From: Phycisphaeraceae bacterium
Lineage (GTDB): Bacteria > Planctomycetota > Phycisphaerae > Phycisphaerales > UBA1924
Length of the DNA stretch: 64,000 nucleotides
Direction: 5' to 3'
Assembly (NCBI GenBank): GCA_019636655.1
Contig: JAHBXB010000003.1
Location: 186,001-250,000, forward strand
The position numbers and the translations under genes were made by a program. Every line of letters begins with the position of its first letter. Within the stretch, counting starts at the first letter, position 1. Below the pieces are notes generated by a model. That model was not told the DNA's origin, did not search any database, and saw nothing but the letters and a program-made list of their open reading frames with translations. Below are positions 36,774 to 46,600 of this stretch, in pieces.

Positions 36774-39700
36774 CTATCCGTGTGCGGCGGTTTCCATTTG
36801 GCCTGCTGGCGACAGGACTTCCTGCGCGAACTCATGCCGGTGCTGCCACCGCTTCACCAGGTAGAACACCACCGGATAGGCGATCAGCTCCATGATGAAA
36901 CTGATTAGCAAGCCGCCGATCATCGGCGCCGCGATGCGCCGCATCGTGTCGGCACCGGTGCCGGCAGCCCACAGCAGGGGCACCAAGCCGATGAACGTCG
37001 CCGCGACGGTCATGGCTTTGGGCCGGATCCGCATGACCGCACCGTCGTGAACCGCCTCGTACAGGTCGGCGGCAGAGCTCATCCGACCCTGCGACTTGAA
37101 GCGGTCGAAGCTGCTGTCAAGGTACAGCAGCATCACCATCCCCGTTTCGGCATCCAGTCCCGCGAGCGCGATGATGCCGATAATCACCGCAAGCGACAGG
37201 TTGTAGTCCAGCGCGTACATGAACCAGAACGCCCCGACCAGGCTGAAGGGCACCGCGAGCATCACGATCCCGACTCGCAGCCATGATCGGCTGCTGACAT
37301 AGAGCAGGACGATGATCACTCCCAGCGCCAGGATGCTCGCGGCGACCAGCCTCGGGATGGTCTTCTCCCAGAACTCGAACTGTCCGGAGAACACCAGCGT
37401 GTACCCCCGCGGGAGATCGACCTGCGCCGCAATGACGCGCCGAGCCTCCGCGATGTACCCGCCAAGGTCGCGCCCGGCGATGTCCACGTACACCCACGCC
37501 GTCCGCATGGCATTCTCCGACCGGATCATCGGAGCCCCAGGGTTGATCCTGATGGACGCCAGTTCGCCGAGTGGCACCTGGACCGTGTTCCCTGACGCAT
37601 CCGGGATCGAACCCGTGACGAGCACGGCCTCCAGGGCCGGGATGTCATCGCGGAAATCACGCAGGTACCTCACGTTGAGCGGGTACCGCTCCAGCCCCTC
37701 GACGGTCGTCGTGACATTCGTTCCGCCGATCGCGGCCTCGATGACGTCCTGCACATCCCCCACCGTCAGCCCAAACCTCGCGGCGGCATCGCGGTCGATA
37801 TCGACATCGAGGTAGAAGCCGCCGAAGGTGCGCTCCGAGTAGGCCGAGATGGTGCCGGGAATCGTGCGCACCGTGCTCGCCGCCCGCTCGGCAAGGTCGC
37901 TGAGGACTCGCAGGTCGGGCCCCAGGATCTTGATCCCCACCGGAGTCTTGATCCCGGTCGCCAGCATGTTGATCCGGTTCTCGATCGGGAACGGCCAGGC
38001 GTTGGCCAGGCCCGGGAACATCACGACCGTGTTGAGCCCGTGATGCATGGTCCCGTCGGGGTCCTGCCAGCCGAACTTGAGTTCCTCGGTCGTAATCGGC
38101 CGCCGCTCCGGCCAGAACGTCGCCGTGAACGGCCGCTTGAGCCACTCCGGCCACTCGCTGAACCAATACGACACCGGGCGCGAACGCCACTGGCTGTGAT
38201 CAGGGTTCAGCTGAACCACTGTTTCAAGCATCGACAGAGGTGCCGGGTCGGTGGCCGTATCCGCCCGACCGATCTTTCCGTGAACACTGAGCACCTCGGG
38301 AAACGTCTTGATCAGCCGGTCGGTCTGCTGGAGAAGTTCCTTGCTTTTTGTGATGCTGATCGAGGGGTCCGTCGTCGGCATGTAGAGCAGATCGCCCTCG
38401 TCCAGCGGCGGCATGAACTCGCTGCCCATCCTTGACATCGGGTACCATGTCGACGCCAGCGCCGCTGCGGCCACCAGCAACACAAGCCAGGGGCGCGCCA
38501 TCGCCGCACGGAAGACCGGCGCGTACACCCACTGGAGCACGCGGCTGATGGGGCTCTGCTGCTCGTGGATTATCCTCTGCGGGAGCAGCAGCATCGCGGC
38601 GAGCACCGCCCACCCTCCCGCACACCACCAGCCGTACGGCGCCAGGTGAGGCATCGAGTCCACGACCAGCAGGATCGCAGCTGCGGGCAAGGCCACCGCG
38701 GCCACCGTGATCAGAGCATTGACCAGCCGCCCCCACCTCGCAGGCAGCACACGCGAGGTGATGAAGTAGTACATCAGCACCGGAATGATGGTGATCGACA
38801 GCAGCGCCGCCGCCGACATCGCGAACGTCTTGGTGTAGGCCAGCGGCTTGAAGAGCCGCCCCGCCTCGCCCCCAAGCACGAATACCGGAAGGAACGACAC
38901 CGTGATGATCAGCAGCGAGAAGAACAGCTGCGGCCCCACCTCCTTGGCGGCGGCGAGGATGATCTCCAGTCTCGGTGTCGGCGCGTGGCCCGCATGGATC
39001 CGCTCCTCCTCGCGGTCGAGGTGCTTGTGACCGTTCTCCACCATGATCACGGCCGAGTCGACCACGACGCCGATGGAGATCGCGATGCCGCCGAGGGACA
39101 TGATGTTGGCATTGATCCCAAGCAGGTTCATGACCAGCAGCGCCGCGATCACGCTCGACGGAACCACGAACACGGCCACCAGCTCGCTGCGCAGATGGAT
39201 CAGGAACAGCATGCACACCAGCCCGACGACGATGATCTCCTCGACGAGGGTGTTGCGGAGCGTCCGGATCGACCGGCTGATAAGTTCGGAACGATCATAG
39301 GTTGTCTTGATGAACACTCCCGGCGGAAGCCCGTCCTCCAGCGCGGCCAGTTTCGCCTTGACATCGCGGATGACCTTGAACGCGTTCGCACCGAACCGTG
39401 CGACCACGACCCCGCCTACCGCCTCGCCCTCACCGTCGAGTTCGCCGACGCCGCGCCTTGCTTCGCCCCCGATCTGCAGCGTCGCGACGTCGCCGAGCAT
39501 GATCGGCGTGCCCCGATCTCCGAGCCCGACCGGCACCTTCGCAAGGTCCTCGAGCCCCTTGAGGTAGCCGCGGCTGCGGACCATGTACTCGCTCTCCGAC
39601 AGCTCGATCACGGACCCCCCAACGTCGTTATTCGACCGCTCGATCGCGCCGATGACGTCGCGCAGCGGCAGCCGATAGGCCTGCAGAATCTGCGGATCGA

Positions 39701-40433
39701 GTACGACTTGGTACTGCTTGACAAAGCCGCCGATGGACGCGACCTCTGAGACATCCTCGACCGACGTCAGTGGGTAGCGGAGGTACCAGTCCTGCAGGCT
39801 GCGGAGCTGCGCCAGGTCCTGATTCGCAGACACGAGCTTGGCGCCCGAGATCGGATCGCGCCCCGGGTTCTCCCATGCCCGGACCCTCGTCAGGTGCTCC
39901 CGCCGGTCCGCCGGTGCGTTGTCCACCGAGGCGTACCACGCGTTGGCGTCCGGATCGTGCCAGAGCCCCTTGGGGTGATCGGGGCTGTAGTAGCCCGGGT
40001 AGAGAACGTACTGATACACCCAGCCAACACCCGTTGCATCCGGGCCGAGCTTGGGCTCGACGCCCTTCGGTAGCCGGTCTCTAGCAAAGTTGAGGTACTC
40101 CAGAACCCGGCTGCGTGCCCAGTAGATATCCGTTCCGTCCTCGAACAGGACATACACGAACGACTGCTCAAACATGCTGAACCCGCGCACCACGGTCGAC
40201 CCCGGCACCGCGAGCATGGCGCTGGCCAGCGGGTAGGTCACCTGATCGTCGACGACCTGCGGGTTCTGCCCCGGGTACTCGGTGGTCACGATCACCTGAA
40301 CATCCGACAGGTCGGGGATCGCATCAAGCCGGATATGGAAGAGGTTCCACACACCGGCCCCGACGAGCATCGCCGTGAGCAACAGCACGAGGACGCGATT
40401 CCTGATCGACAACTCGATGATTCGTGCGATCAC
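36774..40433 (-). CDS. cusA: Cu(I)/Ag(I) efflux RND transporter CusA
   Basis: 1219 residues, somewhat longer than the usual 1030-1050 of heavy-metal RND pumps because of a hydrophobic insertion in the middle (around [20 protein letters not shown]). The family blocks are clear: [18 protein letters not shown] first helix, [43 protein letters not shown] in helix 4, and [19 protein letters not shown]. The start is the GTG at 40433, overlapping the cusB stop by 4 bp (GTGA); the frame opens further to 40481 but without support. Proton-driven inner-membrane pump of the CusCBA tripartite system, moving Cu/Ag out across the envelope. Confidence 0.93.
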   Translation of the reverse strand: MIARIIELSIRNRVLVLLLTAMLVGAGVWNLFHIRLDAIPDLSDVQVIVTTEYPGQNPQVVDDQVTYPLASAMLAVPGSTVVRGFSMFEQSFVYVLFEDGTDIYWARSRVLEYLNFARDRLPKGVEPKLGPDATGVGWVYQYVLYPGYYSPDHPKGLWHDPDANAWYASVDNAPADRREHLTRVRAWENPGRDPISGAKLVSANQDLAQLRSLQDWYLRYPLTSVEDVSEVASIGGFVKQYQVVLDPQILQAYRLPLRDVIGAIERSNNDVGGSVIELSESEYMVRSRGYLKGLEDLAKVPVGLGDRGTPIMLGDVATLQIGGEARRGVGELDGEGEAVGGVVVARFGANAFKVIRDVKAKLAALEDGLPPGVFIKTTYDRSELISRSIRTLRNTLVEEIIVVGLVCMLFLIHLRSELVAVFVVPSSVIAALLVMNLLGINANIMSLGGIAISIGVVVDSAVIMVENGHKHLDREEERIHAGHAPTPRLEIILAAAKEVGPQLFFSLLIITVSFLPVFVLGGEAGRLFKPLAYTKTFAMSAAALLSITIIPVLMYYFITSRVLPARWGRLVNALITVAAVALPAAAILLVVDSMPHLAPYGWWCAGGWAVLAAMLLLPQRIIHEQQSPISRVLQWVYAPVFRAAMARPWLVLLVAAAALASTWYPMSRMGSEFMPPLDEGDLLYMPTTDPSISITKSKELLQQTDRLIKTFPEVLSVHGKIGRADTATDPAPLSMLETVVQLNPDHSQWRSRPVSYWFSEWPEWLKRPFTATFWPERRPITTEELKFGWQDPDGTMHHGLNTVVMFPGLANAWPFPIENRINMLATGIKTPVGIKILGPDLRVLSDLAERAASTVRTIPGTISAYSERTFGGFYLDVDIDRDAAARFGLTVGDVQDVIEAAIGGTNVTTTVEGLERYPLNVRYLRDFRDDIPALEAVLVTGSIPDASGNTVQVPLGELASIRINPGAPMIRSENAMRTAWVYVDIAGRDLGGYIAEARRVIAAQVDLPRGYTLVFSGQFEFWEKTIPRLVAASILALGVIIVLLYVSSRSWLRVGIVMLAVPFSLVGAFWFMYALDYNLSLAVIIGIIALAGLDAETGMVMLLYLDSSFDRFKSQGRMSSAADLYEAVHDGAVMRIRPKAMTVAATFIGLVPLLWAAGTGADTMRRIAAPMIGGLLISFIMELIAYPVVFYLVKRWQHRHEFAQEVLSPAGQMETAAHG

Positions 40434-42478
40434 GGGTGGGCCTCGCGGTTCGCGTCGATCACCTTGACGACCTCGCCGCACCGCTTCATCTCGCTCGCGT
40501 AGTAGGGGTTGGCGATATCCTCCGTCCGCTGGAGCCAGCTCCCGGGGGCCATCGGACAGTGCACGACGAACAGCGTGCCCGCAACCGCCGAGGACTGAGG
40601 CGCCGTTTCGACCAGGGCGATCACGAGATCACTAAGTCCCCCGAACAGCTCTCGCTGACGGGTGATCGGCTGATCCTTCATCGTCTCGGCGACCCTGATC
40701 ACGTCCGCCGCCCGGCTTGCAAGGCCACCCCCCGCCGCTTCAGCCTGCAGCGCACGAGCCGCGGCGATGAGCGGCGCCACGTCTACCGATGGCGGCGATC
40801 CCTCCGGCTCCTTGTTCCCAAGCCGCTCGGCAATAGCCAGGTACTGGAGCACCAGCGCATCCTCTCGCTCCTGCTGTTCCGGAGTGACCTTGATGCCCAC
40901 CCTCGCCCCCGGGTCGGACGCCTTCGCCACCGGCGCCTTCTTCTCGTTGAGGAACTTCTGGATCGCCTCCCTCAGGCGGCTCTCGGAATCGACGAGAAAC
41001 TGTCCGCTCGTCACCACCGCCTCGCCGGGCGCCAACCCCTCGATGACCTGCACAAGCCCGCCCTCACTTGCAAGCCCCATCTTGACTCTCCGCGGCTGGA
41101 AGCGACCGACCGCCTCGGCCACGAACGCCACCTGAGACTCGCCCGTGTCGATAATCGCTTCGCGCGGCGCCAGCACCGCGTTCTCGGCGATCAGGGAATC
41201 AAGCCGTACCGTCGCGTACATCCCCGGCTTAAGGGCCCGGTCCGGATTCGGGATCGACATCCGCGCCACAGCCGTCCGAGTCGACTCGTTGACGCGAGGA
41301 TCGACGAAGACGATCTCTCCGTTGATGGGCTCGCCCGGCCGCGACGCAATCGAGGCGCTCGCCCGCTGACCGACATGCACAAACGGCAGGTCACGCTCGA
41401 AGACCTGACCGTCAACCCACAGCGTCGAGAAGTCGACGATGCGCAGCACGCGGTCTCCCGCCTTGACGGCGGAGCCTTCAACCACCGACTTCTCAGTCAC
41501 ATCGCCGGTGATAGGGCTCACGAACGTGACGGTGTCCGGCGCACGATCTCTCTTCGCGAGCGCCTCGATCTGTGCCCGCGGAAGCCCGAGCAACTCCAGC
41601 TTCCTCACGGTCGCGTCGTACAACGAGGCCGCCATACCCATGGCATCCCCCTCCGATACATCGCCTCCCGCCGCGGACAGGCCCCTCGCCCGCCGCGAGG
41701 CGATCAGTTCCTCGATGGCGATCTGCAACTCCGGGCTGTACAGGTCGAACAGTGGATCTCCAGCCTTGACATGCATCCCTTCCGTGTCGGCGTAGAGCCG
41801 CCGTACCCAGCCGGAGACCAGGAGGTTGATGTCGCTGGCATTCGGCTGAGCCTCATCCAGGTAACCAACTAGACGAACCCGTCTTGTCAGCGGCCCCTGG
41901 GTGACCATCGACACCCGGATCCCCATGTTCTGGACGACGGCAGGATCGATGACCACCGCACCAGTCCCGTCGAGCACGCCCGGGACTGGAACGTCGTCTT
42001 CATACACAGGGACGAGGTCCATCCCCATCGGACTCTTTCCAGGACGATCCGAGATGTACGGCGGGCTCAGCATCGGATCCCACCAGTACTTGACCCTTCG
42101 CTCCGCCTCCCGCCCCCTCTGACCCTCTCCGGCTGTCGCCGCGTGGTCGTGCCCGCGACCGCCTGGCTGAGGACTCCCGCTGCCCACATTCAGCGGTGTG
42201 AGTTTCATATGGCAGATGGGGCAGTCGCCCGGCCGGTCCTGGATCACCTGCGGATGCATGCCGCATGTCCAGAGTTGCTGCGAATCGCTGGATGTGCTGC
42301 CCTGGCTGCCAGCGTCGCCGCTGGGTGCGACGCCCATGCCGAGCAGAGGCGCAATCCGGCCCTGCCACTGGACACCGGCGTACACGCCGCCCGCGGCGGC
42401 AATCAGCAAGAGCACGTACGTTCGTCCTCGCCCGCGTCGGCGCGGCGCCTCAACACGATCCTGGATTTGTCGAGTCAT
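40430..42478 (-). CDS. cusB: CusB-type periplasmic adaptor with heavy-metal-binding domains
   Basis: 682 residues, long for an adaptor. In order: one N-terminal membrane helix (TYVLLLIAAAGGVYAGV), a heavy-metal-binding YHS-like domain (WTCGMHPQVIQDRPGDCPICHMKL), a second such unit (KYWWDPMLSPPYISDRPGKSPMGMDLVPVYED) typical of CusB, the membrane-fusion barrel-hairpin-barrel core, and a C-terminal copper-binding-like domain (CPMAPGSW...NPYYASEMKRCGEVV). It links CusA to CusC and hands metal to the pump. Overlaps cusC upstream (ATGA) and cusA downstream (GTGA), so translation is coupled across the three genes. Confidence 0.92.
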   Translation of the reverse strand: MTRQIQDRVEAPRRRGRGRTYVLLLIAAAGGVYAGVQWQGRIAPLLGMGVAPSGDAGSQGSTSSDSQQLWTCGMHPQVIQDRPGDCPICHMKLTPLNVGSGSPQPGGRGHDHAATAGEGQRGREAERRVKYWWDPMLSPPYISDRPGKSPMGMDLVPVYEDDVPVPGVLDGTGAVVIDPAVVQNMGIRVSMVTQGPLTRRVRLVGYLDEAQPNASDINLLVSGWVRRLYADTEGMHVKAGDPLFDLYSPELQIAIEELIASRRARGLSAAGGDVSEGDAMGMAASLYDATVRKLELLGLPRAQIEALAKRDRAPDTVTFVSPITGDVTEKSVVEGSAVKAGDRVLRIVDFSTLWVDGQVFERDLPFVHVGQRASASIASRPGEPINGEIVFVDPRVNESTRTAVARMSIPNPDRALKPGMYATVRLDSLIAENAVLAPREAIIDTGESQVAFVAEAVGRFQPRRVKMGLASEGGLVQVIEGLAPGEAVVTSGQFLVDSESRLREAIQKFLNEKKAPVAKASDPGARVGIKVTPEQQEREDALVLQYLAIAERLGNKEPEGSPPSVDVAPLIAAARALQAEAAGGGLASRAADVIRVAETMKDQPITRQRELFGGLSDLVIALVETAPQSSAVAGTLFVVHCPMAPGSWLQRTEDIANPYYASEMKRCGEVVKVIDANREAHP

Positions 42479-43893
42479 GGATGAACTCCTGGTTTGTGTG
42501 AAGCGGCGAAGGGCACGCCAGAAGTCGCGCCGGCTCCAAGGTCCGCAATCGTCTCGATGTCGACTCCCATGAGGGCCTCGATCTCGGCAAGCCTCTTCTC
42601 TCTCACTGCTCGCGCCTCTGCGGCGGTCAGGCGGGACGCCAGCAGTGTCCGTTCCGCCTCGATCATGTCGAGGTATCCGACCATGCCCGCGGAGTACGAC
42701 TGGCGAGAGATCGCCGCGATTCGCTCGGCCGCGGGCACGATGTTCCCGCTGAACAGCGCTGCCTGTCGCTCCGCATCTCGGAGTGACACGAGCGTCGCGA
42801 CGAACAAGCCCTCACGGTCTCTCCTGGCCTGGCGGAGCATGGCCTCCGACCCCCGCAGGTTCGCGCCCGCCTCCTTGATTCCCCCCTCGATCTCCTTGAT
42901 CGTGGTCGGGAGCATGATCGCGGCGCCGATCGCCTGCGAGGCGCTCCCCGTGAACGCGAACGTCGGGTTGATGTCCGGCAGCCACTGCATCTTCGCCAGT
43001 TCGAGCGCATCGGCCCGTCCCGCCGTCTGGTGGGCCAGGACCTCCAACTCGGGGTTCAGGTCGACAGCAGCCTGCAGAAGAGCCGCATCGTCCGCCGCGA
43101 TCTCCCGCGGCGGCTGCATCGGAGTCGGTGCGGCGAGCGGAGCGTCCGGCGCCCGCGCGAGCATGCTGTTGAGCAAGGCCCGCGCCGATGCAAGCTCGGC
43201 CTCGATCGCCCGAACCGTGTCATCCGCGACACGCACCTCCACCTCGGCCCTCAGCAGGTCCTGCTGCATCCCGCCGCCGAGCAGTCGCGACCGGGCGGTC
43301 TCGAACGTCAACTGGGCGAGCGAACGCCGCTCCCGCTCGATGCGTGCCTTCTCAGCCAGCAGCCCGAACTCGGCCCAGGCCACCAGCACCCGGCGCTGCA
43401 GGTCGAACTTGGCAGCGCGGAAGCGGGCTCCTGCGGCCCGGGCCTCATCGAGAGCGACCTTCCCCTGCTGGGCAGCCTTCGTCGGCCACAGCAGGCTCTC
43501 CATCGAATCCGGGCTGAACGAGAAGGAGTTCCGGTCAAACCCCTTCATGTTGCCGCCGGAGAAGGTGTACGAGTACCCGAGCATCAGCCGAGAGTTCGGC
43601 CAGGCCGAGGCGACCTCGATCCGCTCCGCCGCGGCCTTCCAGTCGAAGTAGGCCGCCTCCAGCTCGCCGTTGGCGAGGAATGCCCGCCGGAGCACATCCT
43701 CCCACGTGGCCTGCGCAGGCAACTCGGGGAGCGACCGCTCCTCGATCCCGGGCTCGTACCTGCCGCCCTGCCTGGCGATACGGCTCATCTCTTCGGAAGT
43801 GCCGTCCGGCGTCAGGGCGCACCCCGTCGTAGCAACCGACACGACGATCACGGCGAGCGCGCGCGCCGCCGCCTCAGCGCGACAAATGAACAT
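42475..43893 (-). CDS. cusC: CusC-type outer membrane efflux lipoprotein (TolC family)
   Basis: 472 residues. The lipobox in VATTGC predicts lipidation at the Cys. The body has two repeated long coiled helical stretches (e.g. RVLVAWAEFGLLAEKARIERERRSL and LDMIEAERTLLASRLTAAEAR), the TolC-family channel architecture. ATG at 43893 has GGAG 6 nt upstream; a TTG at 43905 is the only alternative. Outer-membrane exit duct for the CusBA pump. The stop overlaps the cusB start by 4 bp. Confidence 0.9.
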   Translation of the reverse strand: MFICRAEAAARALAVIVVSVATTGCALTPDGTSEEMSRIARQGGRYEPGIEERSLPELPAQATWEDVLRRAFLANGELEAAYFDWKAAAERIEVASAWPNSRLMLGYSYTFSGGNMKGFDRNSFSFSPDSMESLLWPTKAAQQGKVALDEARAAGARFRAAKFDLQRRVLVAWAEFGLLAEKARIERERRSLAQLTFETARSRLLGGGMQQDLLRAEVEVRVADDTVRAIEAELASARALLNSMLARAPDAPLAAPTPMQPPREIAADDAALLQAAVDLNPELEVLAHQTAGRADALELAKMQWLPDINPTFAFTGSASQAIGAAIMLPTTIKEIEGGIKEAGANLRGSEAMLRQARRDREGLFVATLVSLRDAERQAALFSGNIVPAAERIAAISRQSYSAGMVGYLDMIEAERTLLASRLTAAEARAVREKRLAEIEALMGVDIETIADLGAGATSGVPFAASHKPGVHP

Positions 43894-44000
43894 AACTGGC
43901 TCCAAGGTGTGGGTGATGCTCGCCGCCCGAACAGGACGACAGCAGAGATAGACGCGGGTTCACTCGCCGAGCGCGCAGTGCCGCTCAGCAGAGCCCACGT

Positions 44001-44396
44001 CTACACCACCCAGACACACAGGAGCGGCCGAGTTGATGAACACGATCGCCGAAGCGAACCCTCCCACCCGCGCCTGACTGCCGAGGGCGTCACGGGCTCC
44101 GGCAAAACGGCGACCAGCACCGGGTTAAACGCTAAGGCCTGCTCAACCGGCCTGTTCTCGACCCCCCGTGCCGGGGGCCGAGGCTCGTCCCGTGACGGGG
44201 CATCGCAGTTGCACACCATCCGTCCCTGGGACCCCCGGTGACAGATCGGAGCGTCGTCATCGCTCCCACAGCACCCGCATTCCACCTGCGCCGCATCAGA
44301 CCCCGGTGCGATCGCGGCGCACTGCACTGCTGCCAGTCCCTGAAGAGACTGAGCAACCATCGCGATCACAAGGAAAGTCCGAAAAAGCAAGGTCAT
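44001..44396 (-). CDS. Cys-rich exported small protein heading the copper operon
   Basis: 131 residues. A signal peptide (MTLLFRTFLVIAMVAQSLQGLAA) is followed by a cluster of seven Cys in about 45 residues (VQCAAI, VECGCCGSDDDAPICHRG, MVCNC), then a Pro/Arg-rich tail ending in a short hydrophobic LLCVWVV. No family recognised. The ATG at 44396 puts the signal peptide first. It lies 107 bp upstream of cusC on the same strand, which suggests periplasmic metal binding or sensing; this is inference from composition and position only. Confidence 0.6.
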   Translation of the reverse strand: MTLLFRTFLVIAMVAQSLQGLAAVQCAAIAPGSDAAQVECGCCGSDDDAPICHRGSQGRMVCNCDAPSRDEPRPPARGVENRPVEQALAFNPVLVAVLPEPVTPSAVRRGWEGSLRRSCSSTRPLLCVWVV

Positions 44397-44525
44397 ACGA
44401 GTATCGCGACGCTCCGGCGAAGTTCGGTTCACGCGGGCCATGCAGGCCCAATGTCAGCCCTTGATTCTATCGGCACAGGGGCATCCGGGCTGCATCCATC
44501 GATACGAACCCTATTCGATACCTGT

Positions 44526-46448
44526 TCAGCACCCCCCGCTCACCGCTCCCAGCCACGCCAAGACGTACACCGCGATATCCGCCGGATCCACCGCCCCACT
44601 TGCATCGAAGTCGGCCGTCAGCGTCCCCGCTTGGACCGATGCCAACCACGCTCCAATGAACAACGCGACATCCTGCGGGTCCACCGAGCCGTTCCGATCC
44701 CAGTCTGCCGGGCACCCCCCCAGCATGCCGTGCGCTGCGAATCCGGCGCTGATGGCAGCCGAGTGCGGCGTCCCGTTCAGGATGTTCGCATCGTCATCAT
44801 CGAGCGTCAGGAAGTCGATGCTGATCAGCGGGGTGATCTCCGTTCCCTGGTGCAGCAGCACGCTGTTGATAACGAGCGACGAGATCGTGTCGCGGTACGT
44901 CGATGGGTGTGCCGCGGCGATCCCGTTCCGCACCGACCAGACGCACCCCGACAAGAGCGTCCCGCACGTGTGCGCAACGCCGCTGCACGGATACCGCATC
45001 GAGTTGACCGCCGATCGGATGCCCGCGCTGCACTGCTGCAATCCGGTCCCAAGGACGGGGTCGTCCACCAGCGTCATGGCGAGACAGTCGCCGAATCCCT
45101 CACCGTACTGCCCCTGGCCCGAGCCCGCGCTGCTCACGACGTGGTGGCCATACTCGTGGTAGATCACGGTTCCGAACGCCGAGTTGCGGCACCCGCCCCC
45201 GGCCGGATAGAAGTTGATCGCATCGCCCGTGTACCCGGCGTTGCACGCGCCGGGCACCATCACGTTCACCGCGAACTCCCTCTGCTGCGCCACCACCGGG
45301 AAAGACGGGTTGTACCGCAGAACGTGATCCCTCACGGCGTTGGCGCCGAGGTACGCATTCACCTCCGCGGTCGTGGCCTCGCCCCCACCGGCGTTATGCA
45401 CCACCCCAAACGGAACCGCGGGCGCGGCGGCGCCGGAAAGCACCGTCGCATCAACCGGCGCCGTGCCGACGTACCGAAACACCCGGAAGAACTCCCCCCG
45501 CACCCCGGACTCCACCACGACCGGACCGGGCCCGGCGCCGGCCCCGACCGCAAACTCGCCGTTCGAATCCGCGTACGCGATCTCCCCCCCCACCACGACC
45601 CTCGCATACGGCAGCGCGGTCTCCTGCAACGCGCTACACGCCGCGGCGTTCGCATCGGGCGTGGCAAGCCCACGCACGGACCCCGTCACATCAACATGAA
45701 GAACCTGATCCTCGCGGTGCACGACCTTCCCGGATACAGCATCCACAAGAAACAGGTGCTTCAAGTGCCCGGGCTGTCCGACCACCCCCCCTTCGGCCAC
45801 AAACCGGTAGCACAGCGCCGGCGGCGCGGCTGTGTCGTCGACACCGGCCCAGATCACCAGGGTGGTTGGCGAGTACCTGCTGAACGCCTTGGGCCCGAAT
45901 AGTGCCGCCGCAGCCTCGTACGCGCGCCCCGCCGGCAGTATCCACTCCTCTCGCGGCGGCACATATCCACCCAGATCCCGCAGCGCCGACTTCGCCAGGA
46001 CCAAAGGGAATCCCGGCTCGTTCCGGACCAGCAATCGAAGATCCGCCATGTACACCGGGTACCCCGACCGAAACTGGCTGAAGTACACCAGCGTGAACTT
46101 GGCGGCCCCCGACCCAGCATCAAGCATCACCGGCTGGGTCGCCCGACCATCCGCGAGCATGCTCACGGGCGCCAACTCATCCGCCCCGACGCTAAAGACC
46201 GCTGCGGCGTGACTCGCGACAAACGCGGCGGCGCTCGCCTCTGCTGATGCCCCAGTCGAGAACGCCTCCCCGTACACCGTCGTGACCCGCCCGCCACCAC
46301 TGGTCCACACCCTCGCCCCCGGCCGGCTCGTCAGGAACTCCCCCGACGCTGACCACGCAGCTCCAACGCCCCCCCAGGTCGCCGCCGACGCCGCGGCCGC
46401 CATGCTCGCGCAGACCACTGCCGCGAACCATGCGGTTGATCCAACCAT
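44526..46448 (-). CDS. Secreted zinc metalloprotease with dockerin-like module
   Basis: 641 residues: signal peptide ending AAASAATW, a propeptide-like N-terminal half (beta-rich, FTP/PepSY-like), then a gluzincin-type catalytic site VIYHEYGHHV (about 430) with the third ligand Glu in GEGFGDCLAM about 20 residues on. This resembles the M36/M4 fungalysin-thermolysin group. The C-terminus is the Cys-bounded double calcium-loop module (CPADWDRNGSVDPQDVALF; DFDASGAVDPADIAVY). Extracellular protein degradation is likely, with the enzyme held at the cell surface through the module. ATG at 46448 chosen for the signal peptide; the frame is open to 46583. Confidence 0.85.
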   Translation of the reverse strand: MVGSTAWFAAVVCASMAAAASAATWGGVGAAWSASGEFLTSRPGARVWTSGGGRVTTVYGEAFSTGASAEASAAAFVASHAAAVFSVGADELAPVSMLADGRATQPVMLDAGSGAAKFTLVYFSQFRSGYPVYMADLRLLVRNEPGFPLVLAKSALRDLGGYVPPREEWILPAGRAYEAAAALFGPKAFSRYSPTTLVIWAGVDDTAAPPALCYRFVAEGGVVGQPGHLKHLFLVDAVSGKVVHREDQVLHVDVTGSVRGLATPDANAAACSALQETALPYARVVVGGEIAYADSNGEFAVGAGAGPGPVVVESGVRGEFFRVFRYVGTAPVDATVLSGAAAPAVPFGVVHNAGGGEATTAEVNAYLGANAVRDHVLRYNPSFPVVAQQREFAVNVMVPGACNAGYTGDAINFYPAGGGCRNSAFGTVIYHEYGHHVVSSAGSGQGQYGEGFGDCLAMTLVDDPVLGTGLQQCSAGIRSAVNSMRYPCSGVAHTCGTLLSGCVWSVRNGIAAAHPSTYRDTISSLVINSVLLHQGTEITPLISIDFLTLDDDDANILNGTPHSAAISAGFAAHGMLGGCPADWDRNGSVDPQDVALFIGAWLASVQAGTLTADFDASGAVDPADIAVYVLAWLGAVSGGC

Positions 46449-46600
46449 GGCAAAACGCCCCTGTGGAACAACCAAGGATACATCATCCCGCGGCGATGCC
46501 CGCCGCTCCATCAGCCTCTTCGCGTTGATTTCTCGCAACCGCACACACACGTTACAGGCCCACCGTTCCGAACACCCGCACACCTTCCGCGTATCCTGCC

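Noticed and set aside
38565-41872. Plus-strand frames antisense to cusA and cusB
   Set aside because: Shadows of well-supported RND genes; no start signals or domains.
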